Part shown: in pieces, positions 1-11,689 of the stretch | Numbering within the stretch: position 1 is the stretch's first letter | How the letters are laid out: the number at the start of each line of letters is the position of its first letter | Source: Atherinomorus stipes | Lineage: Eukaryota; Chordata; Actinopteri; Atheriniformes; Atherinidae | Assembly (NCBI GenBank): GCA_023101725.1 | Contig: JALJCO010000083.1 | Coordinates: 786,501 to 850,500, forward strand | Direction: 5' to 3' | Length of the DNA stretch: 64,000 nucleotides | The notes under the pieces: generated by a model | Seen by the model: only the letters and a program-made list of their open reading frames with translations | The model's database searches: none | Told to the model about the DNA's origin: nothing | Translations under genes and position numbers: made by a program

Positions 1-325
1 AACACCTTAACGCCTGTTAAATGGAATGTACCAGAAATTACATTTCACAACAATATCAGAAAAGTGGCCATTCAGTGCTTATCTCATTACTGTTTTCTTC
101 ATGCATATCAAACGGGGTTTACAGGGAGCAATGAAGTCATCCTGCTGAATTACTCTCTGCATATAAATAGCTACTTAGCATGGTTATTTTGGGCTATTTT
201 TTAATCTGCTCCAGCATATCAGACTCATGATATTTACAGATTCATACAGATCTGTTTTCAACTAATTTTGTCTTGATCTCACATGGCAAAAGGTTTGTAA
301 CAGTGTTTCTTCTGTCTGTTTGCAG
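1..325 (+). other. lrfn2: 3' end of the last lrfn2 intron
   Basis: AT-rich non-coding sequence that ends in a pyrimidine-rich tract and a tttgcag acceptor, with AG at 324-325, directly before the recognisable lrfn2 exon. An open frame running back to 273 through this stretch reads intron sequence and should not be annotated as coding. The upstream exons (signal peptide, leucine-rich repeats, Ig domain, start of FN3) lie outside the window. Confidence 0.8.
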
Positions 326-1313
326 AATGATTCCCATGATTAACAGAGCCTTCGTAGTCACAAACCTGGTCCCAGGGATGCAGTATGACCTGTGTGTCCT
401 GGCCATCTGGGATGACACTGCCACCACACTCACTGCCACCAACATCGTTGGCTGTGTCCAGTTCATCACCAGGGAGGACTACCCACAGTGTCAGTCTCTT
501 CACAGTGGCTTCATGGGTGGCACCATGATTCTGGTCATTGGCGGCATCATTGTGGCTACGCTACTGGTATTCATCATCATCCTCATGGTCCGCTATAAGG
601 TGACCAGTGGGATCCAGACTTGTAAACTACCCACTGTAAGTAACACATACTCGCAGACCAATGGAGGAGTAAACCGGTTCAATGGTGCCCCGCCACAAGT
701 CAAGTCCACCGTTGTTGTCATGCGTGAGGAAATGGTGGAGTTCAAGTGTGGTTCCCTCCAGAGTAGCCTCTCTTCGTCATCTTCTTCCTCCAACTCATTA
801 GACAGCCACATGGGAAGAGGGCCCGGTGACCGCTACAGTGTACAGGGGAGTGAAAGCAGCACCCTGCCCGGCAACAAGTTCAGGAGGCATGGACACGGCA
901 CCAAAGCGCGGCAAAGCCTGGACCACCTGCTAGGGGCCTTCACCGCACTGGAGCTGCGAGGGATGGCAAAGGACCAGGGGGCTTCCTGCTCCTCCACCGT
1001 TCCCAGTGCTAAGACGACAGTGGCTGTGATGCCACCCTCTGATAAAGAACCCCTACTCGGGAGAGCTGAGTCGACCACCATGCTTGGACGTATTCTCGGC
1101 TTTCCCCAGGAGGGAAAGCCCAAGAGGAGCCACTCGTTTGACATGGGTCATGTAGGGGCGGAGCAGTGCCGCACCAGCCAGCCACGCAGGATCAGTAACA
1201 TCTGGACTAAGCGCAGTCTGTCTGTTAACGGCATGCTGCTGCAGTACGAGGACAGCGGAGATGAGAAGCCCTCCTTTGAAAGCTCTGAGTGGGTGATGGA
1301 GAGCACAGTTTGA
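326..1313 (+). CDS. lrfn2: lrfn2 (SALM1) last coding exon, partial gene
   Basis: This is the 3'-terminal coding exon of leucine-rich repeat and fibronectin type III domain protein 2, a postsynaptic adhesion molecule that binds PSD-95 and NMDA receptors. It starts after the acceptor AG at 324-325; the first base completes a split codon (probably Arg) and full codons start at 327, giving 328 residues to the TGA at 1311-1313. Exon residues 1-48 are the end of the FN3 domain ([20 protein letters not shown]). Residues 64-88 form one transmembrane helix ([20 protein letters not shown]). The rest is the cytoplasmic tail, with a serine run, [33 protein letters not shown] and the C-terminal PDZ ligand ESTV. 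LRFN1 also ends in ESTV, but the SHSFDMG and [14 protein letters not shown] blocks match LRFN2 as I know it. LRFN3 and LRFN5 lack the PDZ ligand. I cannot tell lrfn2a from lrfn2b. No frameshift or internal stop is present. Confidence 0.93.
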
Positions 1314-2030
1314 GAACAGAAGAACTGTGCAGTCCATGGCCTAACAATAAATCAAATCAGACACTAAAGGAAGTCGAGCAAAGGGAGCTGTCTTTGAGTA
1401 CTGCATGAGATCCAACCATGTGAATACTGTTGAAAAGATGTAAGAAAAGACACGGAACTCTACCGATAACTGGCCGTGATTAAAACTTTCCGACAGTGTT
1501 GACTTTATTTGAATAATGCTCGGTTTTCAAACAAATGGAGACGTTGCCCACGAAATAACCCCCAAACCACAGTCAAAAAGAAATATATGAGGAATTATGT
1601 TGGGATTTTGTGGATTTCTGTCAAAGGACCCAAGTACCGAAAGGATTTGCTTTGATTGTTGTGAGCTGGATCACAATATTGGGGACCTTTCAGTGTGATA
1701 TGGGACCACTGGAAGAGTAGACGAAGACCAGAGGAGCTATCACAGTATTAGATTAAAACAGAGTCATTTTTATTTTCATTTGTGTTTTTCTATCAATTTT
1801 ACTATTTATTATTTTGGGTTATTCATCAGAAGACAGAGACGCACCTCATTGATGAGGTTGTAGTTGTCACGCAGAGGTTACCATCTCTCACACAGCCATT
1901 TGCTTCACTTTCAGGCAAACTGACAACAAAATCCATGCCCTAGATATTAGTAATACTGAACTACAGAAAGCCAGTCTTGTATTTCTACCTCAGGTTATGT
2001 ATGAAATGAGGTTCTTCATATGTGGCAGTA

Positions 2031-2036
2031 AATAAA
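2031..2036 (+). terminator. Candidate proximal poly(A) signal of lrfn2
   Basis: AATAAA in the context gcagtaaataaaatgaac, about 720 bases after the stop. An earlier AATAAA near 1345 sits only about 30 bases after the stop and is a less likely end. Confidence 0.4.
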
Positions 2037-3938
2037 ATGAACATCTGCTCAAGATGGATCAGAAACGGATCTAGACGCAAAATCCTTCGCTTGTTCTCGG
2101 AGAGCTAATTGGTCTCCAAGCAGTTCGAGCTAGTATTTCTCTCCCAGATGGTTGGTAGTGGTGGCAGCGCTCCCCGTAGGCCAAAGGGCCATTGATGTAA
2201 ACAGTGTTTGCCTTGGGGTGCTGTTTCAGATGCTATCAGTACATTTTACAGTGGCCAGATGAGAATGATGTTTGAAATCCATCAAGCCCACTTAATCATT
2301 TGCCCAAAGCAGCCAACAGTATGATGTATCACCAGGCTCTGATTCTCTTCAGGCTACACAAACAAGAGAGTTCCATAATTACTCATTTAGCCAGGTTAAA
2401 TGGAGGAATTTGTCATTTATGAGCTGGATAAAGGTCATTGTGCTGCTTATGCAAGGATGTTCCACAGAGAAAACATGGAGGGAGATAATTTATTAAGAGC
2501 CAATAAGATGAAAAGTCTGGAAATCTGTTTCACCAGATTGCATGATACATAAGCTTTTTTTTGTTTTATTTGACTTGCTTTACAAGAGGAACAATTCATC
2601 TGTCATTCTCTTTCATACAGAGCTGTACATTGCAGTAAGATACTTTGAATTAGTCACTTTTCAGATCACTGCCTACGATCAACTGCATTTTAATGCCTTT
2701 CTTGATATTCTGTTGGACTGAACCTCATTTCGAAACGTGGGGTAGTCACATTTTTTAACATTTGTTTTCCTCCTACAGTAGATGTACCGTTCTGTATATT
2801 GGCATATTTTTTGTACAATAATTGGGTGAGAATGTAAATGGGATGGGGGGAGGGGGGATTGTGAAGTAGTAATTTTATTTTCATGTGAAGCAAACAGTGA
2901 GAAGGTGCTTTACTGTGGTGTACCAACATGGTTAGTGTTAGCTGGCTCACTGAAATGGGATTTTACATGGTTCAGCAAGTGGGGAGTAAAAGGGTAAAAA
3001 CGAAAGGGTCGAGTCGCTCACATCACTTAAATATACATGTTTTCTTTTTAACCTCTGGTGAAGAAGTTTTTTTTTTCCTTCCCTTTTCGGATCTTAAGCC
3101 AAATCTCCTTTTTAAAAGCTACAGAGATGCAATCTTAACATAAATTGTTTTTTTTTTTTTTTGTTTGTTTGTTTTTTTACCAATCTTAGATAAGATCAGC
3201 TGAGTCATATAATAGAATATTGCTCGTTACAAATCTGTTTTTTTAATCAGATATATTCATTAAGTTATTTTTTCTTATATTTACAGCCCCATCTTGCGTA
3301 CAGCATGGTATAAGTGAGGAAACTTCCACTCTAAATAAGACATTAATCACTAATGACTGTCCCTCACTGAAGCTAACGGCATATTAAGTGCTGCACAACA
3401 GCAAGTGTTGCAGCTTGAATGAACAGATGAGGCAGTTGTTCAGAACAATATATGATATTTTTCTTGGATTGTTACCCAGTATTTAGACTAAGGACAGTAG
3501 AAACAGTTCTGTTTCCATATTTGATTCATGAACAGGTCAAAAACTCAGGATGTCAACAATCTGCAGATATCGAGTGTCGGTCCACTATTGGACATCCTCT
3601 ACATGAAGTTTTTGAAACATTTTTGCAGCAATCCCCAGCAAATTGACGATGCTTCAGCGAAGTTTACTTTTATTTGACTTATTTTTCAGAAAAATGTGTA
3701 CATAACTGCAGGTTGTTTGTTCTTATTCTGTTATATTGTGATGCAATATTCACGTATGTTTACCTTTTAAAGCCTGGTATGACATCTCGATTGCATCATT
3801 TCAACATTTTTAAGACACAAGAACAAGGTTTTTGTCAGTTTTTAATGTCACAGTAGGATGTTGCACAAAACTTTAACTGGAGAATCAAACAACAAAGCAG
3901 TTTGCAAATATTCATGTTGAATATTTCTCTCATTGTCA

Positions 3939-3944
3939 ATAAAA
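3939..3944 (+). terminator. Candidate distal poly(A) signal of lrfn2
   Basis: AATAAA in the context tgtcaataaaacaagtg, followed by a TG-containing stretch. It is the last hexamer before interspersed repeats begin, which makes it a plausible end for a long 3' UTR. Confidence 0.45.
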
Positions 3945-3950
3945 CAAGTG

Positions 3951-4277
3951 ATGCACGATGTGAAAAATTTCAACCAACTGATATGAAAACTGATCATTTT
4001 CTGCTTCCCTGGTTGATACTGATATTAAAGCTGAAAATGATGTAATACTCACCCCTTGTGCAAAAGTACAAAAATACTTCTGCTTCATAATGTTGAATGG
4101 TTTGTGCGGCCTTATGTTGTTCCCATGCACCATGGATTGATATAACAAGCAAGCAGCATTCGGGTTTGCCACCAGACCTATTATATATTGGTTAGCTATC
4201 TCAGTTGGTATCGGGCTGATATTGCTATTGAGTTTTAAAGACAACATCAGCCGATATCAATGGTTTTGTGCATCTCT
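3951..4277. repeat. Degenerate hAT-like interspersed repeat
   Basis: The two ends are imperfect inverted copies: a GATGCAC block near 3950-3956 and its complement GTGCATC near 4269-4275. The right half carries the gccgatatcaatggttttg motif, familiar from a common fish hAT-type repeat. I could not find a matching 8-bp target-site duplication, so the left limit is approximate. Confidence 0.45.
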
Positions 4278-5049
4278 AAATAAATAGATAAATAAAAATA
4301 TTCAACTGGGCTGCAACAAATCTAGACATTTCTTACAAGGAAATGTTGAAATCATACTTGTATCACAACCTCTAAATCTAGAGAAGAAAAAGATGCAACT
4401 ATCTTGAATAACTGGAGGAATTTTACCTTTTTTCAATTTGATCAGAAAAATCTTTAGACAGATGCTTTCCTGTGTTAACTCCCAAATTCCAGTGAGTTAA
4501 ATTATTTCTCGTCATAAATTATTAATGATAATAGCTTAAAACAAAACACACAAGGTTTATTTTTCTTGTTTTTCTTTGTGGCATAATGAATCATTTTTCA
4601 TTGTTTTTTCATTTCGTATTATCAATGACTTTTGAAAAGTAAAAAAAAGTCACGCATTCAAAAATCTGAGTAAATGAAATCCAAACACTGGGTGTCCATA
4701 TTTCACCAGAGAAAATGAATATTTTAGATGATTGTGTGCAGCGACCCTCCAACCTCCCTGCTTGTCACATCATGGAAAATCCCCCTCCACTCTGCTAACT
4801 AACACTTTAAATTTAAATGTGTACTTGACTCGACATAGACATGATTCTCACCTACGGTTCTAGGACAAAAAAAAAAAAAAAAACATAAAAAAAGAGAAAA
4901 CATAAGAACTGTTTCAGTGTGAAAACATTTTGCTACAGAAGAATATAAAATATGATTTATTCCTATGAACCAAACTGACTCCTCTGTGTTTTCTTTCCTT
5001 GCATCACATCACACTGCTCCATGGGTTCTATCATTTCTTTAAATGATCC
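4278..5049. other. AT-rich intergenic sequence, no feature recognised
   Basis: Contains an A-tract at 4867-4883 and a second A-rich patch just after it. I see no coding, RNA or bounded transposon signal. Confidence 0.5.
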
Positions 5050-5480
5050 ATAAAGGCTTCTTTATTACGCTTCCCTACAGAGCACAGTTGTAACGGAGCG
5101 TCCTCGTCTTCCTTACCGCAGACGAGCCGAGGATTTTCCTCCCGAGGTCCAGCTGCTGTAATCAGGCCAGGTGCTGCTGACTCACCTCAACGCTGTCCTT
5201 ATTACAGATCACCTGTACATGCAGCTCCTGGCCAGATCCCATAATAAGGCCTTAATTCATATAATCTGTCAGGAAAGGTGCTTACGGCAGCACAGAGTAA
5301 ATATAATCTCCACAAGGGGCAGGTGCTGCCTGATAAGACGGCGATATGCACGTGATGAAGGCGTTAGAGGAAGATGACCGCTGATGTCAAACGGAGGAAG
5401 AGCTCTCATTATCAGGCTTCGTGCTGTTGTGAGATGCAAGATAAACAGAGGGAGAATAAAAGCAGCGGGTTTGAAAAAGC
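5050..5480. promoter_or_regulatory. Candidate conserved non-coding element
   Basis: A block of higher GC and complexity between AT-rich flanks, without repeat ends or coding signal. It holds ccttaattcatataatctg and tgctgactcacc, the mixture of AT-rich homeodomain-like and E-box/AP-1-like motifs often seen in vertebrate enhancers. This is an inference from composition; no alignment was possible. Confidence 0.3.
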
Positions 5481-5964
5481 AGGAGCACTGACGAGCCTTA
5501 ATAGATTTGTTTTTAAGTGTAAATTTCAGAGGTTCTTTTGATCAGAAGTAAACAACTTGAAAAAAGGAGTCCCTTAAACAAACCTGACAATATTCTCTTT
5601 GTGTTTCTACACCATGTTTGTCTGTGATGGTGGCATGAAAATGATAGTATCAGTTTGTTTACTAAGTTAATCCCATATCAGAATTTGATTTTATCTTTTT
5701 TACAAAACCAAAACAACAGCTCACAGTGCAGGTGATCAAGTCAGCATTAGATAATCTGAAATAAGATTTGATGTTTTGATGCATCTTGAAAGCATAAAAG
5801 TGTTTGTTTTACAGAAGATACAGACTAAAAAAAAACCTAATTTCAAAGGGTTATTGCTGTTATTTTAATGTCATCATTTAAAGCAAAGCACAGTATTTTT
5901 GAAAAATGGCTTTTCTCTCCTCCATAAAGTGCTTTTCACAGGAAGAGTCAAATGCTTCACAATG
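5481..5964. other. AT-rich intergenic sequence, no feature recognised
   Basis: Nothing beyond scattered A and T runs. Confidence 0.5.
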
Positions 5965-6820
5965 CACTGAAAAAAAGAAATACTTTGGATCAACTTAAAA
6001 AAAAAATGCAGTAATTTGTTGCATCTAAATTTATTAGTTTTTCTCAGATTTATGATTTGGTTGAAACCGTCTTTCACCTTGAGAAAAAGAAATTCCATTC
6101 ATACAAAGCAAAATTATGATTCATAACAATCATGAATCATCCTTTGTTGCAACTTTCTTTTTTTTTAAAATTTGGGAATAAACAAATTGAACTGCTATAA
6201 TTCTGCTATAGGCATTTTTTTTCATTGGCTAAATTTCAGTACAAAGTAAAATCTTAATTTTACTGTAACCAATACATTATACCAAGCCAAAATGGTACTT
6301 CATGTATGAGTTTGTGACTGGATTGTAACTTTAACAGTAGATATGGCTGGTTATTTGCTAAGCTTCTTTGAAGGGGCACAAATGGTGATTTTATCTCCTT
6401 ACTGTCCTTCACACTCATGGTGCCAACTTTAACATCCAAACTGAACAGAATTTCTCAACAACTTTGTTTGAATGTGAACATAACATAGGAAATAAAGCAA
6501 AATTCAAATTTATTGGATAACAATCAATAAAGGTTAAATTCCCACTGAATTTGTATTTCCCATGAGCCTTTGTGGTCCAAATATGTTGAAAGTAGCCCCG
6601 CCTCCTTTGTTGTCCCTGCACGCTGAAGCTGAAACAACTTAATAATTTTCTTTTAAATGAAAGTAAAAACTTGCTTTAGATTAGAGAGTATGATTTTTAA
6701 GTTGATTTGACTAAAAAAAAAAAAAAAGGTTTAATCACCAAACCAGAATAATCAAACTGGTTCAATCAGTGTAGATAAGTTTTTCATATCAACTACAGCC
6801 CAGATACTCTTTTTACAGTG
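5965..6820 (-). mobile_element. Non-autonomous DNA transposon, copy 2 of the CACTGTAAAAA family
   Basis: Read on the minus strand it aligns by eye over most of its length with the element at 25162-26143. Shared blocks include ggaccacaaaggctcatggg, gttgttgagaaattctg and tggtttggtgattaaa. Its ends are cactgaaaaaaag on the left and the complement of cactgtaaaaagagtatc on the right. It has no coding capacity. The flanks read TG on both sides, which may be a mutated TA duplication. Confidence 0.7.
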
Positions 6821-7195
6821 TGATAGAAACTTAAATACATATAAAAAGATAACAGGATACGAAAACAGAAGAACATAAAAACATGGAAAACAGCATGTTG
6901 AAACAGAATGATACAATAAGTGATTAAATTTGATCTGGTAGGTCTGGAATGCTTGTCTAAACAGGTTTTAAAGAGTGTTTTAAACACATCTAGTGAGTCC
7001 AGAGAGGCGGCTGAGAGGAAGTTTATTCCATAACTGGGGGCAGCAGCTTTAAAAGACTGATCTCTGGGTTTTAAAGTGGGTTAGTGGAACCGAACGCACT
7101 TCAAGTCTAATAAAACAGATTTTATATGCTTCACTCCAGTCATTCTCTTTATAACATAAAGAAGAAGATCTGAGGCACACACACAGTGATGATTA
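6821..7195. repeat. Degenerate fish interspersed repeat fragment
   Basis: Around 6985-7100 the text (gtgagtccagagaggcggc, attccataactgggggcagc) resembles a widespread fish repeat. The ends cannot be placed, and 7101-7195 shows nothing clear. Confidence 0.3.
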
Positions 7196-7199
7196 AAAA

Positions 7200-7280
7200 G
7201 CCTTTATTAATAAATGGCCAGCTGAATGAAAGACATGCCCACACATTTCAGCCAAACAGACCTTCATCAAGTCCAAGGAA
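7200..7280 (-). repeat. Repeat tail with TGATGAAGGTCTG...GCTGAAA motif
   Basis: On the minus strand it reads ttgatgaaggtctg, then ggctgaaatgtg, then an AATAAA-containing stretch. The same arrangement recurs on the plus strand at 21742-21778. It looks like a fragment of an old dispersed family whose class I could not settle. Confidence 0.35.
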
Positions 7281-7849
7281 AAATTATCTCTATAACTTGA
7301 TCATGACCCCGAAACTCAGCTATGTTTGATTTGTTGTCATTTGCGAGGTATGAGATGCTGTAAAATCTTCATTAGATGAAGAAAAGTCCTCATTATAGCG
7401 GCGAACATTGTGTTAAACTCCACAACAGAAGTTTGCGGTTTTATTTTGGGGCGAGAACGTTCATTTTTACACCACTGGTGCGCTTTTGCCACCACATGCT
7501 GTTTTGGTGTCATCACTAAGTTAAATCTGGAGTTTAAGTTCGTGCAAATGGAAATAAAAACTTGTTAACAGCAGATGTTTCATGTGTACAGAAAAAGAGA
7601 TTTGTTGACTGTCATTTTGAAATTCTGCTGCCTGCTGGGATCTCTTGTACTAATTATCTTTCTCCTCTTTCATCTCTGACCTTCAGTCAGTGTTTTATTC
7701 CAGAATCTGTAACGTTTTATTTGGCAGGCCAATAACCCCTTTTAGTATTTTAGATGTTTTTATGTCTACAGTTATCTTAACACAGTGTTTGCACAGCAGT
7801 AGCCCTGCAGTGCATGTATCCATCTTTTATGCCTGAACACGGCTTGCAG
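7281..7849. other. Intergenic sequence, no feature recognised
   Basis: Mixed-composition non-coding sequence with no repeat ends or coding signal that I can support. Confidence 0.45.
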
Positions 7850-8420
7850 TTTGTTTTCAGTCTTTAAAGAGGCTCAGCGGATTACGTTGGAGGTCATGGC
7901 AAAAAGTTTGCATAAGGTGGGAAGAAGGGGGGGGGGGGGCGCGCTCGTATTCCCATTAAAAGTGGGTGTCCATTACAAAAAGCTCTTTGAAAGCAAACCT
8001 TATCTATCATCAGCCCGTGAGGCTTCATCACCGTGTTCATGGAGATTCTTTCCTCCCAGATCGCTGCATTAAAAACCACACTATTAATAACACAGGAGGG
8101 AAAATCAGCGACAAAGTTGTTTTGCCAGAGATAAGTTTGAAATGTGAGCCCGCCAGACAGTATTTAGTCTCGCCTCACAATTGCTATCTTCTCACTCTTC
8201 CTGTAACAAGCAATTAAGTGATACCTTCTGAATGGTGTTATATGATGTGAGGCAGCTAAAAGATGCTCCCTTGGATGGATAGAAAATGCAATCTCATCAC
8301 TGCGTTATTACATTTATTATCGTTTATGGAGGGTTTTCATTTGCATATTCTTAAACTAATAATGCAAATGCAATTCTAAAATATTCATGTCTGTCAATAT
8401 GAAGAAATTATAAACCAACT
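7850..8420. promoter_or_regulatory. Candidate enhancer block with paired POU octamers
   Basis: A repeat-free, complex stretch. It contains two octamer motifs in opposite orientation, ATTTGCAT at 8339-8346 and ATGCAAAT at 8362-8369, plus caagcaattaag and several ATTA-core sites, the usual texture of vertebrate developmental enhancers. A run of 12 G lies near 7928-7939 at the left edge. Function is inferred from motifs only. Confidence 0.4.
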
Positions 8421-8838
8421 TTGTCCTCTTACTTTTACTAAAGCAATAATGAAAGATGCTGTCACATGCTATAAGCTGGTGACAGATGTGACTTCAGCAG
8501 ACTGCTTTTATATTATATCAACGTTGTTTTTACTGTATCTTCCAGAATTTGGAGGTCAGATTTACTTACTTTTGTTAGTAATCGCATGCTGCTCTTGCAT
8601 CTTTTCAGGCCTCACACTGACAGGTCTGTTGTGCTCTGGCTGGTTGGCTTTTTCAGATTATGCATAGCAGGAACAGGATGCCAGGACTATAGAAGGTCTG
8701 GCCATTAATTGCTGAGGGTGGGCCTCATTTATCAAGTTTGAGTTTTTACAAGGCCAGATTCTTGATTAAAACTGGAATTTTTGGCACATGTGGAAGCAGA
8801 ATATGTATAAATACAGTTAAAAATAAATATTTCATTTT
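8421..8838. other. Intergenic sequence, no feature recognised
   Basis: No coding, RNA or repeat signal that I can support. The 72-codon open frame at 8449-8667 has no family signature. Confidence 0.45.
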
Positions 8839-8842
8839 TTAA

Positions 8843-9185
8843 AGGGGTTCCATGCAACTTTTGGCCACTAGAGGCTCTAAAAATGTAACTTCCCACAGGC
8901 CACACAATTGTCGCAAAATTAAACAGTCTCTACCTATGTTGTGAAATTTTCTTTGCAGACCACTTTGATCAGCTGATAGAAAAGTTGTCGAGCCATAAAG
9001 CAAATTGCACCAGGTCACATGATCCAATGAGAGATGGTTCCGTTCATGCATAGTTACAATGTCTGGTGTTTGAGAAGGGAACCCCGTCGGTGCACTGACA
9101 TGCCTGGAATGCTGAATATTGACCCAAGAAATCATCTACTAATATTTACATAATGTTTGCGTCAAAAGTTACATGGTTTCCCTTT
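8843..9185. mobile_element. TTAA-flanked non-autonomous DNA transposon
   Basis: TTAA lies at 8839-8842 and again at 9186-9189. Inside are inverted ends, aggggttccatgcaactttt on the left and the complement of aaagggaaaccatgtaactt on the right. A TTAA duplication is typical of piggyBac and Kolobok groups. About 343 bp, non-coding. Confidence 0.7.
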
Positions 9186-9289
9186 TTAAAAAAAAGAAAA
9201 AGAAGAAGAGAAGAGCAAACTTTTCTTAACTCTTCGAATCTAATCAGCTGTAACATACAGATTTAACAGAAAATAAAACATTCAATTTA

Positions 9290-9753
9290 TGAATAGTAAC
9301 GTCAGTCCAATAATCTGAACCAATAATCATACTTTATCATTGAAATTCCCTGATCCGATACCCGGACGGATTATCGGACCCAGTATTGACCAATTATCTG
9401 GATCAGATATCGGATGAATAAGATCCAGTCATTTCTTTTTTTATTAATATCATACACACAAATACAGCAACACTTCATCTCTATGTTTGCAACACCGGTT
9501 ATGTCATCACGCAGAGCAGAGAAATGTTTCTTTTTGCCACTAATTTGCACTTTGTTGTTAATAAATAATGAGTACATTTATATCTGTGTTAATTTACCTT
9601 TTTAAACAAGGCTAAATGTTTATGTCAACCCTGATGCCTTCACTCAGAAAGGACGGTATGTGTGTCATTCATTCAACAGTAGTATTGGATCATAGTATTG
9701 AATCGTATCGGGTATCCATTGGATTGGAAAAAACTGGACCGTGCATCTTTATA
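9290..9753. repeat. hAT-like repeat with GTGCATC end
   Basis: The stretch is full of gatccgatac / cggatcagatatcgg style motifs and ends with ggaccgtgcatctttat, whose complement (aaagatgcacggtcc) resembles hAT repeat ends. The left limit is poorly defined. Confidence 0.4.
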
Positions 9754-10339
9754 ATGATAGACTGTCTGAGGCTGAGATCAGTTAATCAACCTATACAGTG
9801 ATATTATGGGATGTTTTTGGCTCCATGGATCCTTTTTCACACAGCACAGATGTTTTCATCAGGCTCGTGGAGGAACCGGAGTAGCTACCCTGTACAGATA
9901 CCGTAGAGATACTGTACAGAGTAATTTCACTTTAGAGAAAAACAGCCTAACCAAACTGGCCTCAGCTTAATTTTGTGCAACTTACATCAACTCTGTAAAC
10001 ATCAAGGCAACATCTGCAGCAGATAAAAACCAAGCATACTAAAATGCTGTCAGTAAAAATGAAACTGTGACTTGCTACATGTTGTAAAGATGAGTCAGAC
10101 TGAGTTTAATCCAGTTACAGATGATGCTTGCTGAGGCAGAGGATGAGGAGGAACACACCTAGTTTGCAGTGGGGGTCACATCACATTGCTGGAACCATCC
10201 AAGCTGCTGGAAGTGATTAATTATTGCAGTGACACCAGACACGTTCCTTGCTTCATGTTATTGTTGAACCATCTTCTTGTCTGTCATGAAAAGGTATCAG
10301 TCTGCTATGATGGAATAATGACATCACTGGGGTGCATAT
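9754..10339. other. Intergenic sequence, no feature recognised
   Basis: Ordinary non-coding sequence. No repeat ends or coding potential seen. Confidence 0.45.
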
Positions 10340-10743
10340 TTTGATCTCCATCTTTCATCTCCGCCCCCTGCTCACCCCCCACATCACTGCCTTCCTCATC
10401 CTGTTACCTTCCGGATTGACGACTGCAACTCACTTCTTTTTGCTCTCCCAACAAATCCTTCCAAAAACTGATCCTCCAAAACTCTGCAGCATAAATCATC
10501 ACCAGGACCCCTTCCACTCACATCACTCCCGTCATGCAACAACTACACCAGCTTCCCATAACACAGAGAATTAACTTCAAAATACTCTTCATCACCTTCA
10601 AAGTACTTCACAATCTGGCCCCACCATGCGTATCTGGTCTCCGAGAGACCGCCCCACTCCCCTCCACTTACTTCCCGTCCCCCACTTCTCTCTAGCTTTC
10701 TGCTTGTTCAGACCGTCCTTCCACACTCACCATCACAATGTTG
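10340..10743 (+). mobile_element. Degenerate L2-like LINE, end of the RT ORF
   Basis: The plus strand carries a decayed copy of the C-terminal end of an L2/CR1-type LINE polyprotein. The DNA encodes broken versions of the familiar 'DDCNSLLFGLP ... LQNSAARIITRTPS ... LHWLPI ... RINFKILLITFKALHNLAPPYVS' region (for example gattgacgactgcaactcac, actctgcagcataaatcatc, agagaattaacttcaaaata). Indels put these blocks in different frames. The element is interrupted by the hAT insertion at 10744 and resumes at 11690. Confidence 0.65.
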
Positions 10744-11681
10744 TAGGGCTGTAATGGTACACAAAATTCACGGTTGGGTATGTACCACAGTACACAGGTC
10801 ACAGTTCGGTTTTTACTCGGTACAGTCATGGAAAAAAAAATTCACAAATATTAACTGTCTTGTGTTTAATCAATAAGTTCACTAAAGTTTAACATCACAG
10901 CCGAGTTCATACTACAGTACATACCCGTACCCAACCCAGTGTTTTCCCTATCATTATATACACAGGGCGCCACCCTACCAGACCCAGCACTGCCTACAAG
11001 TCAGGTTAATTTATCCCGATCTGGTTTTCTATCTAGTACCAGCTCACACAGTGGTTTTAAAATCTCATTTCCTCTAGAATAGTTTATATTGAGCTCTTGG
11101 ATTAAAACCTAAACTGATTTTAGTTATCAGATTTATATGACAGCATGTCATAGCTGCTCTCTGAGTTTCTGTGATGCAACCACCCACAGACACGCACACA
11201 TCCACGGGATGAGCGCGCATGGCACCTCAGACAGAGCGTGTATCTGAAAACACGGCAACCAGCTGAAACTCAGATGCAAATATCAGTTTTAAACTCTACT
11301 GAGGAGATGAAGATGGAAACACTCGCGCTCCTCTTCACTTGCTAGTGCGCCGAGCGCAGTTCTGCAGACTGATATTGTTTTGTCGACTTTTATTCAGCTC
11401 CCTCTTCATCTAAACTGAAGTGCTCCCAGACAGAGGACTTGAGAGTTGGTGGTGCTTCCTGTAGCTCAACAATCTCACATCCATGTTGTTACGAGTTGTT
11501 AGAAACAGGATGGTATCACGCTGCGCTGGTCCGTTATGTCTGGTGGCATGCAAGAACTTAATGAAACAATGAATAACTAAATAAACAAATCCTGCACCCA
11601 ACAGCTCGGTACAGGGTCATGCTGAACCAAGAGTAGTGTACCGAACGGTTCAACACAAATACATGTACTGTTACAGCCTTA
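10744..11681. mobile_element. hAT-family non-autonomous element inside a LINE
   Basis: An 8-bp target-site duplication, CAATGTTG, lies at 10736-10743 and 11682-11689. The ends are TAGGGCTGTAATGGTACA on the left and the complement of TAAGGCTGTAACAGTACA on the right. Both fit the hAT superfamily. The interior shares long blocks with 32915-34200 (cagacagagcgtg, accagctgaaactcag, cactcgcgctcctcttcac). It has no open frame of note. At 938 bp it is the shorter of the two copies. Confidence 0.85.
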
Positions 11682-11689
11682 CAATGTTG

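Larger units (their letters stand above)
1314..3960 (+). other. lrfn2: Probable lrfn2 3' UTR
   Basis: Non-coding sequence after the lrfn2 stop with no recognisable transposon until about 3.95 kb, unlike the rest of the window. It has AT-rich blocks (for example the T-rich tract near 3147-3176) and several AATAAA hexamers. The length is inferred: a short form could end just after 2036 and a long form just after 3944. Small open frames inside it (such as 3452-3646) show no protein family signature. Confidence 0.55.

Noticed and set aside
273..325. The open frame extends upstream of the lrfn2 exon
   Set aside because: A pyrimidine-rich tract and AG acceptor end at 325, and the LRFN2-like protein begins right after it; the upstream codons are intron.
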